Source: an uncultured Bacilli bacterium | GTDB taxonomy: Bacteria; Bacillota_I; Bacilli_A; RF39; UBA660 | NCBI GenBank assembly: GCA_934130405.1 | Contig: CAKOXX010000017.1 | Location: 1-23,548 of the forward strand | Length of the DNA: 23,548 nt | Reading direction: 5' to 3' | Shown here: in pieces, positions 14,913 through 23,093 of the stretch | How positions within the stretch are numbered: the first letter of the stretch is position 1 | Layout of the letters: every line of letters begins with the position of its first letter | Translations under genes and position numbers: made by a program | The notes under the pieces: generated by a model | The model's input: only the letters and a program-made list of their open reading frames with translations | What the model was told of the DNA's origin: nothing | Database searches by the model: none

Positions 14913-16937
14913 TTACCTCTTCATTATTCTTAAAGTATTTAATACTGTTAAAAGAGTCACTCCTGTATCTGCAAAAACAGCGAACCACATATTAGCAAGA
15001 CCAAAGACACTAAGTAAAAGAATAAGTATTTTAATAAAAATAGCAAAGATTAAGTTTTCTTTCATAATGTGTTTGGTATATTTAGAAATGTCAAGTGCTG
15101 TCAATATCTTGATAAGATCATCTTTCATTATTATAATATCACTGGCTTCGATAGCTGCATCTTGTCCGACATATCCCATTGCTATTCCAATATCTGCTCT
15201 TTTTAGAACTGGAGCATCATTGATACCATCTCCAACAAAGATGGTAATATTATTATCTTTACTTACTTCTTCATAAAAAGTAAATTTATCTGTTGGTAAC
15301 ATTTCATATTTAATATTATCAATTTCTAATTTTTTACCAATATCAAGAGCGATTTCTTTTTTATCACCAGTAAACATATAAGTTGTTAAACCATGTTCTT
15401 TTAAACCAGTAATTGTTTCTTTTGCTTTATCTTTGATACCATCATTTATAGTGATAGAAGCGATATGTTCACCATCAATATTTAAATGAAGAATAGTATC
15501 ACTATCACAACCACATAGATGTTTGTTTCCAATTAAAATCTTTTTATTATTTAAAGTAAAAGATATTCCTTTACCATCGATTTCTTGATAATCTTTAACA
15601 TCTTTATTATCAATTTTTTCTTCACTTAAAGCCATAATTGACTTAGCGATTGGGTGGTTAGAAAATGATTCACCTTTTCTAAGTATTCTAATAACATCTT
15701 CTTTTTTATAATTAGCATTAGTGATATCAATATCTGTTACTTCAAAACTTCCATTAGTAAGAGTTCCTGTTTTATCAAAGATAATATTTTTAGCATTACT
15801 TAAATTATCAAGATAGGTACTTCCTTTGATTAGAATTCCTTTCTTACTAACAACACCAATTCCGGTAAAGTATGATAACGGAATGGAAATAGCAATAGCA
15901 CAAGGACAAGAAATTACTAGGAAGGTTAATCCACGATAGATACTAGTTTTAACTGGTACTTTAAAGAAAAGTGGTAGACCAATCATTACTAATACTGCTA
16001 ATAAAATAATAACCGGTGTGTAAACTTTACTTATTTTAGAAACAGATGTTTCCATTTTAGTTTTCTTATCTGTAGCTGATTCTAATAAATCTAGAATTTT
16101 AGATACTGTTGAATCTTCATAAAGAGATGTTACTTTTATTTCAATTACATCTTTTTTATTGATACTTCCTGATAGTACGATAGAATCAACTGCTACTTTT
16201 TCTTCTTCACTTTCACCAGTTAAAGCAGAAGTATCAAGCATTGTTGTTCCTTTGATAACAATTCCATCAAGAGGAATCTTTTCGCCTTTTTTAACTACTA
16301 AAATATCACCGACTTCTACTTCTTCTACTGCTACTTGTGATATAGTAGCACCTTCTTTTTTATTAGCATAATTCTGTTTTATATCAATCAAATCTTTTAT
16401 TGATTTTCTAGAGTTGTTGATAGCTTTCTGTTCTAGAATTTTTCCAATCGTATATAATACTACTACCATCATTCCTTCTAATACTTCACCGATTGCTAAG
16501 GCACCAAGACAAGATATAGTTATTAAAAAGTTTTCATTTACAGTTTTACTTTTAACTAGTAACTTAACTGCATTAATAGTAGTTTTATATAGTAGTAGTC
16601 CATATGCTACAAAGTAAAGAGTATATTTTAAAACAGATGGCATTTTTAGAAAATAAGCGATAAGTCCGATTGCTAAACCGATAATTAAAGTTACTGGTGA
16701 AAACTCACTCGTTGTTTCTTCTGCATTTTCTGTTAGATAAGCATCTGGTTCTTGTTTCTTTACTAATTCATTTAATTCTTTTAAGGTAAACACATTATCT
16801 GATTCATAGGATAATTTAGAAGTATTAAAATTAACAACAACATTGTTAAATCTTTTATCTTTACTAAGAGCTTCTTCTATTTCTCTAGCACAATTTGCAC
16901 AATCCAAATTATTTATTGTATATTTATATTTTTTCAT
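14913..16937 (-). CDS. cadA: P1B-type heavy-metal-exporting ATPase (Zn/Cd/Pb type)
   Basis: ATP-driven metal exporter in the cytoplasmic membrane, 674 residues with every catalytic element. An N-terminal metal-binding domain has LDCANC (C13, C16). The actuator loop has TGES (240-243). The transport site CPC (344-346) lies in a membrane helix. The phosphorylation site is D388 in DKTGTLT, then HP (428-429) and GDGIND (569-574). The last helix carries D657 in FADTGVTLLTVLN, which with CPC is the pattern of the P1B-2 (ZntA/CadA) group, so Zn, Cd or Pb export is more likely than Cu. The ATG follows AAAGGAG and overlaps the repressor gene by 14 bases, implying coupled translation. Expression should be induced by the metal through that repressor. 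Confidence 0.96.
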   Translation of the reverse strand: MKKYKYTINNLDCANCAREIEEALSKDKRFNNVVVNFNTSKLSYESDNVFTLKELNELVKKQEPDAYLTENAEETTSEFSPVTLIIGLAIGLIAYFLKMPSVLKYTLYFVAYGLLLYKTTINAVKLLVKSKTVNENFLITISCLGALAIGEVLEGMMVVVLYTIGKILEQKAINNSRKSIKDLIDIKQNYANKKEGATISQVAVEEVEVGDILVVKKGEKIPLDGIVIKGTTMLDTSALTGESEEEKVAVDSIVLSGSINKKDVIEIKVTSLYEDSTVSKILDLLESATDKKTKMETSVSKISKVYTPVIILLAVLVMIGLPLFFKVPVKTSIYRGLTFLVISCPCAIAISIPLSYFTGIGVVSKKGILIKGSTYLDNLSNAKNIIFDKTGTLTNGSFEVTDIDITNANYKKEDVIRILRKGESFSNHPIAKSIMALSEEKIDNKDVKDYQEIDGKGISFTLNNKKILIGNKHLCGCDSDTILHLNIDGEHIASITINDGIKDKAKETITGLKEHGLTTYMFTGDKKEIALDIGKKLEIDNIKYEMLPTDKFTFYEEVSKDNNITIFVGDGINDAPVLKRADIGIAMGYVGQDAAIEASDIIIMKDDLIKILTALDISKYTKHIMKENLIFAIFIKILILLLSVFGLANMWFAVFADTGVTLLTVLNTLRIMKR

Positions 16938-17301
16938 TTAATTCTCCTTTCTTATGATTAATATGTTCTAGTGCTACTTCAAATACTTCACTTACGTGTT
17001 CATCATCTAAAGTGTAATAAACTTCTTTCCCACTTCGTCTTGATTTAATTATGCCATTTTCTTTTAAAACACTTAACTGATGAGATATAGATGACTTACT
17101 CATTCCTAACGTATTCGCTATATCACAAACACACATTTCATTGTTATCAAGAGAAAACAATATTTTCGTTCTAGTAGTATCACCGATTATTTTAAAGAAA
17201 TTAGATACATCATTAAATATTTTAATTTCTTCTAGCTTCTTTTTAGTATTATATACAACTTCTTCATGAATTATATTACAGTCACAACTTAAATTTTCCA
17301 T
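16924..17301 (-). CDS. cadC: ArsR/SmtB family metal-sensing repressor (CadC-like)
   Basis: A 125-residue winged-helix repressor that releases DNA when it binds metal. The N-terminal extension has CDC (C6, C8) and helix alpha-3 has EMCVCD (C57, C59), the cysteine set that forms the Cd/Pb/Zn site in CadC proteins. A second possible site is in the last helix, with DDEH and EHINH. The recognition helix reads MSKSSISHQLSVLKENGI. It is the first gene of the operon with the ATPase. The ATG follows AGGAGGAG, and an inverted repeat lies between its own -35 and -10 boxes, which fits self-repression. Confidence 0.93.
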   Translation of the reverse strand: MENLSCDCNIIHEEVVYNTKKKLEEIKIFNDVSNFFKIIGDTTRTKILFSLDNNEMCVCDIANTLGMSKSSISHQLSVLKENGIIKSRRSGKEVYYTLDDEHVSEVFEVALEHINHKKGELNEKI

Positions 17302-17320
17302 TTTCTCCTCCTACACTCTA

Positions 17321-17350
17321 ATTATAGTTGAATATTCATTCAACTGTCAA
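17321..17350 (-). promoter_or_regulatory. Consensus promoter with overlapping ArsR/CadC operator
   Basis: Minus strand TTGACA (17345-17350), 18-base spacer, TATAAT (17321-17326); both boxes are perfect. The spacer is filled by an inverted repeat at 17326-17345 (plus strand AGTTGAATATTCATTCAACT) with 8-bp arms. TGAA/TTCA half-sites of this kind are typical ArsR/SmtB targets, so repressor binding would block RNA polymerase directly. Confidence 0.85.
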
Positions 17351-17391
17351 GAAAAAAGAAAAGTCTAGTGCTTAGATTTTCTTCACTAGAC
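17351..17391 (-). terminator. Terminator of the Ham1-like gene
   Basis: An 8-bp stem GTCTAGTG/CACTAGAC (17384-17391 with 17363-17370) with the stop codon of the gene inside the loop, followed on the minus strand by TTTTCTTTTTT. It isolates the metal operon promoter immediately downstream. Confidence 0.85.
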
Positions 17392-17986
17392 ATTTACTTC
17401 TCTCTTTTTTATACCAAGTAGAAAATAATGAAAATACATTAGGATTAAATTCACCAAGTGCTTCTCGCTCTTCCTTAGTCATTTCATTTACTGTTTCTGT
17501 TGTTCCTTCCGGAATAAAGATACCAAATAGTTTAGTATACTCCCCTAATTCTTTATTAATATGCTCTTTCTTAGCTAAAGTTCCCCGCTGTTTTGATTCA
17601 AATACTTTCATATTTTCCCCATCGTAGTAAGCTAGACATTCTTTTAAAAGACAGTTTCTATTCTTAACATCTTTCATTTTCTCTAAAAGACCAGCTATTC
17701 CTAATGGTTCTAATAATTTACTTTTAATTGCTACTCCTGGGAAGTTTTCTTCCTCTTCATAACCTGATATATAAAAAGCTGTATCAGTTACAATTAAAGG
17801 TCTATTTAACTCTTCATAAGCAACTAAAGCTTTATCAAGGGTAATAAATAGTAAATCATCAGTCGGTTGCTCTTTGAATCTATAATTCTGGCAAGTAACC
17901 GTTACATCTAAACTCTTAAGTTTGTTTCTAACTTCTTCTAGCTTCTTTACATTGTTTGATAAGAAGAGCAATTCATCTTCAGTCAT
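17372..17986 (-). CDS. Divergent Ham1/RdgB-like NTP pyrophosphatase
   Basis: A 204-residue protein with the outline of the Ham1/RdgB family, which hydrolyses non-canonical purine nucleotides such as ITP and XTP. Matches are FLSNNVKKLEEV (8-19; family TxNxxKxxE), IVTDTAFYI (65-73; family DDSGL.V), FPGVAIK, and FGIFIPEGTTETVNEMTKEE (family F.P.G...T.aem). The C-terminal SHR motif that normally contacts the base is replaced by EFNPNVFSLFSTW, so substrate choice may differ. The ATG at 17986 is chosen: AGAAAGGA lies upstream, and a TTG at 18025 would sit at the predicted transcription start. It has its own promoter and terminator. Confidence 0.75.
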   Translation of the reverse strand: MTEDELLFLSNNVKKLEEVRNKLKSLDVTVTCQNYRFKEQPTDDLLFITLDKALVAYEELNRPLIVTDTAFYISGYEEEENFPGVAIKSKLLEPLGIAGLLEKMKDVKNRNCLLKECLAYYDGENMKVFESKQRGTLAKKEHINKELGEYTKLFGIFIPEGTTETVNEMTKEEREALGEFNPNVFSLFSTWYKKERSKCLVKKI

Positions 17987-18030
17987 GTTACTGTATGTCC
18001 TTTCTCTAAGTAATTTCAAAACCAAAGCAT

Positions 18031-18059
18031 ATTATAAAGTTAAACTTCTCTTTTGGCAA
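18031..18059 (-). promoter_or_regulatory. Promoter of the Ham1-like gene
   Basis: Minus strand TTGCCA (18054-18059), 17-base spacer, perfect TATAAT (18031-18036), in the short gap after the PBP stop codon. Confidence 0.75.
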
Positions 18060-18064
18060 GTAGT

Positions 18065-20155
18065 TTATGGATAAATTGCAAAATAGGCATCACTGACACT
18101 TTTAGAAATTCTTCTTGTTACCATTGATGAATAGTTAATATTAGAGTTTTCAAGTGATGAGTTCGGACTCGTTACAGTAAGTGACATCTTTGGCGAATCT
18201 GTTGGAGCATAACCGATAAAGGCTGTTGATACTGTCGGAGTATCAATTCTTCCATCACCATCACTATCAGTAAAACTCTGACTTGTTCCTGTTTTACCTG
18301 ATGGGTCATGACTTGCATCAATATAATTTCTTCCTAAACCATAACTTTTCGTTGTTACAGCATGGAAACCTTCTCTTACGCGATTTAAATATTCTTCTTT
18401 TGTATTGACTTTATTTAAGCCATTCGCCTCAAAAGTATAAATTACTTCTCCTAGACTATTATCATCGGTGACTTTATGTACTTCTTTCAAAAGATGAGGT
18501 TGATATCTAGTACCTCTATTAGCAATAGTAGATATATATTGTGATAGTTGCATTGGAGTGTAAGTATCATACTGACCCATAACGAAATCTAGTAATAGTC
18601 CACCAGCAGTATTATCACTAGAAGTACCTTTAGATTCTACTGGTAAGTCGATTCCTGTTTGAACTCCTAGACCAAATTCGTGGAAAGTATTGCGGTATAT
18701 ATCAAAAACACTCTTATCAACCTTAAATGGCATATTATAGTGATATTGATAACCAGCTACTTTCATAGCAGCTTTAAACTGATAAACGTTACTAGATAAA
18801 GCTAAAGCATCAATATCATTAATTCTTCCTAGAGTTTTCCAAGAACATTTCTGTTTAGTACCAGCTAGTTTGATACACTCATCTTGTTGATACTCTCCTA
18901 TTTTAATAGCTCCTTGATTATAAGCTACTAGCATACTAGCACCTTTTACAACTGAACCAGAAGTCATTGGTGAAGTTACTACCCCTGCTGTATAATCAAT
19001 TATTCGGTAACCACCATTACCATCTGGCAGAGCTTGTTTACCAGCCATCGATAGTATTTCCCCTGTATTAGGGTCTTGAATAACAACAAAGCTTCGGTCA
19101 TAATACTGGGTATTAGGTTGACTTTTTGTTTCAATTATTTCTTTCTTTAATATTTCTTCGACTTGTTTTTGTAGTTCAATATCAATTGTTAAAACAATGT
19201 CATTACCACGTTTTCCATCACTTACTAATTCTAACTCATGCCGATTTAAGACTTTATAGACTTCTTTTTTCCCCCTTAAATAATCTTCATATTGTTTTTC
19301 TAAGTAACTAATTCCTACTCTATCATCTAAAGAATAACCTTTCTTTAAGTAGTAAGCTTTCTCTTCACTAGGTAAACCATTATCTGAAACATTACCTAGT
19401 ATCGTTCTAAAGACATCTCCATAAGGATAACTTCTCTCCCAATCAAGTCTAGTATTAAAGCCATCTAATGATTTATTATTTTCTGAGATATAAGCATATT
19501 CTTCATCTGTTACATCTTTAGTTCTAATAACTTTTTGATCATAGGTATAACCTTTATTCATTAAATAATATAAGTAAGCAGCTTTTTTATCTTCATCACT
19601 AAAGCTATTTAATTCTTCATCTGTTACTCTTTCTAATTTAAGTTCTAAAATATCCTCTTGTGTTAATTTTCTTTGTTTTACCTTTTCATATTCGCTAGCT
19701 TTAATCCTTTTTTGCATTGTCTCACTATTCTTAGCAACAAAGAATTCTCTTTTCATTCTATCCGTTAGTTTACTTATTGATAGATTTAAATGTGGTGCTA
19801 CTTTATAAGCTAGATTAATCTCATCAAGACTAGTTCTTCCTTTTTCTTTCTGATAATAAATCGTTTTTACGGCTTTATTATCAACGATTACTTTACCATT
19901 TCTATCTAATATTCTTCCTCGTGGAGCAGTAGAACCTTCTACTTCTTTTGTAGATAAAGCAGCAAGACTTTTCTCATATTTAGCTTGGTCTCTTAACATT
20001 ACCTGATAAAGTCTAAAAGCTAAAACGATAAAACAAAATAAAGTTACCGCTGCTATTGTGGTAAATCTTTTTTGATAATAATAATTAGATGTTGTTCTTA
20101 TTTTTGGTTTTTTATTTATTTGTTTTTTACTAGTTTTCTGCTTTATTTTTGGCAT
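18065..20155 (-). CDS. Class B penicillin-binding protein (PBP2-type transpeptidase)
   Basis: Cell-wall transpeptidase that cross-links peptidoglycan, anchored by one N-terminal helix (about 31-49) after a strongly basic start. The pedestal domain begins with APRGRILDRNG (77-87) and includes a long helical insertion up to about 240. The transpeptidase domain carries the three active-site motifs: SVVK (S401, K404), SSN (454-456) and KTG (621-623). The 696-residue length suits elongation-type PBP2/PbpA proteins; cell-division or spore-specific (SpoVD) paralogues cannot be excluded, but no PASTA repeat is present. Right after KTGTSQ comes a DSDGDGRID loop (630-638) resembling a calcium-binding loop. 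The ATG follows GTGAGGT. It is divergent from the small gene at 20235. Confidence 0.93.
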   Translation of the reverse strand: MPKIKQKTSKKQINKKPKIRTTSNYYYQKRFTTIAAVTLFCFIVLAFRLYQVMLRDQAKYEKSLAALSTKEVEGSTAPRGRILDRNGKVIVDNKAVKTIYYQKEKGRTSLDEINLAYKVAPHLNLSISKLTDRMKREFFVAKNSETMQKRIKASEYEKVKQRKLTQEDILELKLERVTDEELNSFSDEDKKAAYLYYLMNKGYTYDQKVIRTKDVTDEEYAYISENNKSLDGFNTRLDWERSYPYGDVFRTILGNVSDNGLPSEEKAYYLKKGYSLDDRVGISYLEKQYEDYLRGKKEVYKVLNRHELELVSDGKRGNDIVLTIDIELQKQVEEILKKEIIETKSQPNTQYYDRSFVVIQDPNTGEILSMAGKQALPDGNGGYRIIDYTAGVVTSPMTSGSVVKGASMLVAYNQGAIKIGEYQQDECIKLAGTKQKCSWKTLGRINDIDALALSSNVYQFKAAMKVAGYQYHYNMPFKVDKSVFDIYRNTFHEFGLGVQTGIDLPVESKGTSSDNTAGGLLLDFVMGQYDTYTPMQLSQYISTIANRGTRYQPHLLKEVHKVTDDNSLGEVIYTFEANGLNKVNTKEEYLNRVREGFHAVTTKSYGLGRNYIDASHDPSGKTGTSQSFTDSDGDGRIDTPTVSTAFIGYAPTDSPKMSLTVTSPNSSLENSNINYSSMVTRRISKSVSDAYFAIYP

Positions 20156-20234
20156 CTACCTCACGCTCCTTCTTTAATAGTTTATCACATATTTAATATT
20201 TTATTTCATATAAATTTAGAGAAAGGAAGATTTT

Positions 20235-20486
20235 ATGATTGAACGTTTTTTAAGAAAAAACATTGTTAATTTAAATCATCATTTAACAATGGGATTTTTA
20301 GAAAGTAAAGGTATTTTTCCAACTGGTGATGAAGCGATTATTATTACAAATTTTTTAAAGGAAAATGTTAATTTTATTCTTAATGATAGTAATTATATTT
20401 ATAACTTAAAAGGAATGGTTAGAGAAGATATTTTTAATGGTATTTTACTTTTATATAATGAGTATAAAAATAAGTATTTAAATTAA
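20235..20486 (+). CDS. Small hypothetical protein, possibly DUF2624/YqfT-like
   Basis: An 83-residue protein, mainly helical by composition, with no signal or membrane segment. The pattern HLTMGFLESKGIFPT...EAIIITNFLKENVNFIL (about 16-54) resembles the helix-turn-helix spacing of DUF2624 proteins, which are found in spore-forming Bacilli; this is a weak, by-eye resemblance. AAAGGAAG lies seven bases before the ATG, and a terminator follows at once, so it is probably a real single gene. It is divergent from the PBP gene and convergent with rbgA. Confidence 0.65.
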   Translation: MIERFLRKNIVNLNHHLTMGFLESKGIFPTGDEAIIITNFLKENVNFILNDSNYIYNLKGMVREDIFNGILLLYNEYKNKYLN

Positions 20487-20507
20487 AAAAGATATTAGCT
20501 ATCTTTT
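20487..20507. terminator. Convergent terminator between the small gene and rbgA
   Basis: An 8-bp stem AAAAGATA/TATCTTTT (20487-20494 with 20500-20507) with a 5-base loop, flanked by A and T runs so that it can work both ways. It overlaps the rbgA stop codon. Confidence 0.7.
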
Positions 20508-21415
20508 CTATCTAAAGTTATATTACCAAAGTTATTACTTTTAATATCTTGTAGTATTACATTATATACTTTTTCATATGATACTATTCCGCCTCGTTCT
20601 AGACAACCTCTTTTTGCACCGATTGTATCTAAGACTTCTACTATGTCGTTATCAGTATAACTTATCCCATATCTTTCTTCTACTCTATTTTTATATAGAT
20701 TAGATAATATTTTAAGAGCATAAATAGCTAGCTCTTCTTTTGGAAGAATTTCTTCTTTTATTGAAGAAAATAAAGCTAGTTTTTTAGCTTGGTCTTGGTC
20801 TTTTATCTTCGGCCATAGTATTCCTGGTGTATCTAAAAGGTCAATATCTTTATTTACTTTAATCCAACTTAACTGTTTAGTAACACCTGGTTTATTCCCT
20901 ACTACGGTCTTTTTCTTTCCAGCAATAGTGTTAATAAAGGTACTTTTTCCAACGTTCGGAATACCAAGTACTAATACTCTTAACCCTCTTGGTTTAAGTC
21001 CTTTTTTAGCTCTTTTCTCATTTTCTAACTTTTGATATTTTTCACTAACTGCTATTACTTTTTTAATATTAGCCCCTGTTGTTAAATCGACCGGTACAAC
21101 ATCATTACCAAGACCTTCATAATAAGAAATTATCTTATCAGTTTCACTTTTATCACATAAATCATACTTAGTCATAATGATAATTTTTGGTTTTGCTTTA
21201 ATGATATTATCTACATCTTCTATTCTAGATGATAATGGCATTCTAGCATCTACCACTTCATAAACTAAGTCAATTAGATTTAATTTTTCACCTATTTCTC
21301 TTTTAGTTTTGGCCATATGACCCGGATACCAGTTAATTCCGACTGATGGAAAACTTTTAGGACTATCATCTTTTTTCTTTTCTGCTCTAATTTTTCTTTT
21401 TTGATACATATCCAT
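20495..21415 (-). CDS. rbgA: Ribosome biogenesis GTPase RbgA (YlqF)
   Basis: Circularly permuted GTPase needed for late assembly of the 50S ribosomal subunit; 306 residues. The early INWYPGHMAKTKREI region (about 27-41) is diagnostic for the family. GTPase motifs appear in permuted order: G4 TKYD (82-85), then G1 GIPNVGKST (151-159), G2 threonine in PGVTKQ, and G3 DTPG (195-198). The C-terminal helical domain that contacts rRNA follows. The ATG at 21415 has GAAGTGA eight bases upstream; a GTG at 21424 would add three residues but overlaps that site. The serine recombinase gene ends only 70 bases upstream, so its native upstream region may have been changed by an insertion. Confidence 0.95.
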   Translation of the reverse strand: MDMYQKRKIRAEKKKDDSPKSFPSVGINWYPGHMAKTKREIGEKLNLIDLVYEVVDARMPLSSRIEDVDNIIKAKPKIIIMTKYDLCDKSETDKIISYYEGLGNDVVPVDLTTGANIKKVIAVSEKYQKLENEKRAKKGLKPRGLRVLVLGIPNVGKSTFINTIAGKKKTVVGNKPGVTKQLSWIKVNKDIDLLDTPGILWPKIKDQDQAKKLALFSSIKEEILPKEELAIYALKILSNLYKNRVEERYGISYTDNDIVEVLDTIGAKRGCLERGGIVSYEKVYNVILQDIKSNNFGNITLDRKDS

Positions 21416-21447
21416 TTTAATCACTTCTTTCTATTTCATTTCATTTT

Positions 21448-21468
21448 AAAAAAATACTTAAAAAAGTA
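21448..21468 (-). terminator. Weak terminator after the serine recombinase
   Basis: Minus strand 5-bp stem TACTT/AAGTA with a four-T loop, followed by seven T residues. The stem is short and AT-rich, so read-through into rbgA is possible. Confidence 0.4.
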
Positions 21469-21485
21469 CTTTCTAATTCCGCCCT

Positions 21486-23093
21486 TTAACTAGATGATAT
21501 TATATCATAGTTTTGTCTTTTTATAAAGTCTAGTGCCTCAAAATATTTATCTTCACATTTAAATATTACTTTAATGTTTCGATTTTCATCAATTACAATA
21601 TCTTCTATCAATTCATCAATTAATAATTTATCTAATACCTTTACTTCTTTTAATTTTTTAGCTTCTTCTAACCAAGCAATATTATCTAGACTCTTAAAAC
21701 TTATCTGTTCAAGTTTTGTTTCTAACTTAACTTTTTCCTGTTTTAATTCTTTTATTTTTTTGCTATATTCATTACTATACTCCCAATATTCATCATCTGT
21801 TATCAAATTTTCTTTAAAATCATTTTTTACCGAATCCCTTAACATTATATATTTATTTATTTGATTTTCGTTATTTTCAATCTTTGCCTTTAAAATTTCT
21901 ACATCATAGCATATTTCCCTTTGTTCAAGAATTAGAGTAATTTTTTCATCAATATCTTTAACAACTTCTCTAAAATTATTTATTATTTTAATAATATTAC
22001 TTTCCAATTCTTCTTTTTTATAAGAATGTGAAGTACAGTTTTTCTTTCTTAAATATGAACTGCAATAATAATAGTCGTGTCCTTTTGCAGATTTAATAGT
22101 AAAACCATTACCACATTCATTACACCTAATATGTCCAACTAATGTGTCATATTTATTATTCTTATTTACCCTAATACATCTCTCATAGAGTATTTCTTGG
22201 ACTTGTTCAAATTGTTCTTTGGAAATAATTGCTTTATGATGATTAGGTATAACAATCCATTCGCTCTCTCGAACTCTTTGATTCTTATGAATTTTATGAC
22301 TAATTTTCTTTCTTACCCCTTGAATCAAATCACCGGTATATGTTCTATTTTTTAATATTTCATCTACCTTTTTAGCATTCCATTTTTTTGTTGTTTCAGT
22401 TGTATTATATTTAAAATTTTGACTTTCCATTTTATAAATTCTAGGAGTTGCAATTCCTAAATTATTTAGTTCATCAACTGTTTCTTTTTTACTTTTGCCT
22501 GACAAAATCATATTAAATATTTTTTTTACTACTTTTTCAGCCTCTTTATCTACAATAAATTTATATTTATCTTTTGGATTTCTTAAATAACCATAAGGCG
22601 CATAAGAACCAATAAATTGTCCATTTGCCTTTTTGCTATCTAAAACACTTCTGACTTTTTGAGAAATATCTCTTGCATACTCATCATTCATTAGATTTTT
22701 AAATGGAACTATGACACTACTTGTAGATTTAGGGTCTTTATAACTATCAATATTATCATTAATTGCAATAAACCTTATATTATATGAAGGAAATATTTCA
22801 TCAATATACTTTCCTACTTCAATATAATTTCTTCCTAATCTTGATAAATCTTTTACAATAATACAATTTATTTTATTATCTTTAATATCTTTAAGCATTT
22901 TTTTGAAATCAGGTCGTTCAAATGTTGTTCCAGAATATCCATCATCTATATAATAATTTACATTAACATTAAGATTGTTGTTTTTAATATATTGTTTAAT
23001 TATATTTCTTTGATTACCAATACTGTTTGACTCAGATTTATCTCCATCATCAGAAGATAGTCTTAAATATACTGCAACATTCCATTTTTTCAT
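21486..23093 (-). CDS. Large serine recombinase
   Basis: Site-specific recombinase of the large serine family that integrates and excises mobile elements. The N-terminal resolvase domain has the catalytic region VAVYLRLSSDD (nucleophile S13), the DDGYSGTTFERP loop (50-61) and DLSRLGRNYIEVGKY (82-96). The recombinase domain covers about 165-310 (APYGYLRNPKD...NRTYTGDLIQG). A zinc ribbon uses C324, C327, C344 and C353. A coiled coil lies at about 385-470, then a conserved tail ending near DELIEDIVIDE. The 535-residue length is normal. The start overlaps the stop of another recombinase by four bases (ATGA), so translation is coupled. No other element genes are seen to the left, so this is likely one end of the element. 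Confidence 0.95.
   Translation of the reverse strand: MKKWNVAVYLRLSSDDGDKSESNSIGNQRNIIKQYIKNNNLNVNVNYYIDDGYSGTTFERPDFKKMLKDIKDNKINCIIVKDLSRLGRNYIEVGKYIDEIFPSYNIRFIAINDNIDSYKDPKSTSSVIVPFKNLMNDEYARDISQKVRSVLDSKKANGQFIGSYAPYGYLRNPKDKYKFIVDKEAEKVVKKIFNMILSGKSKKETVDELNNLGIATPRIYKMESQNFKYNTTETTKKWNAKKVDEILKNRTYTGDLIQGVRKKISHKIHKNQRVRESEWIVIPNHHKAIISKEQFEQVQEILYERCIRVNKNNKYDTLVGHIRCNECGNGFTIKSAKGHDYYYCSSYLRKKNCTSHSYKKEELESNIIKIINNFREVVKDIDEKITLILEQREICYDVEILKAKIENNENQINKYIMLRDSVKNDFKENLITDDEYWEYSNEYSKKIKELKQEKVKLETKLEQISFKSLDNIAWLEEAKKLKEVKVLDKLLIDELIEDIVIDENRNIKVIFKCEDKYFEALDFIKRQNYDIISSS

Noticed and set aside
12569..16617. Several plus-strand open frames of 60-132 codons
   Set aside because: All lie opposite well-supported minus-strand genes, lack ribosome binding sites and have unlikely protein composition; they are antisense shadows.
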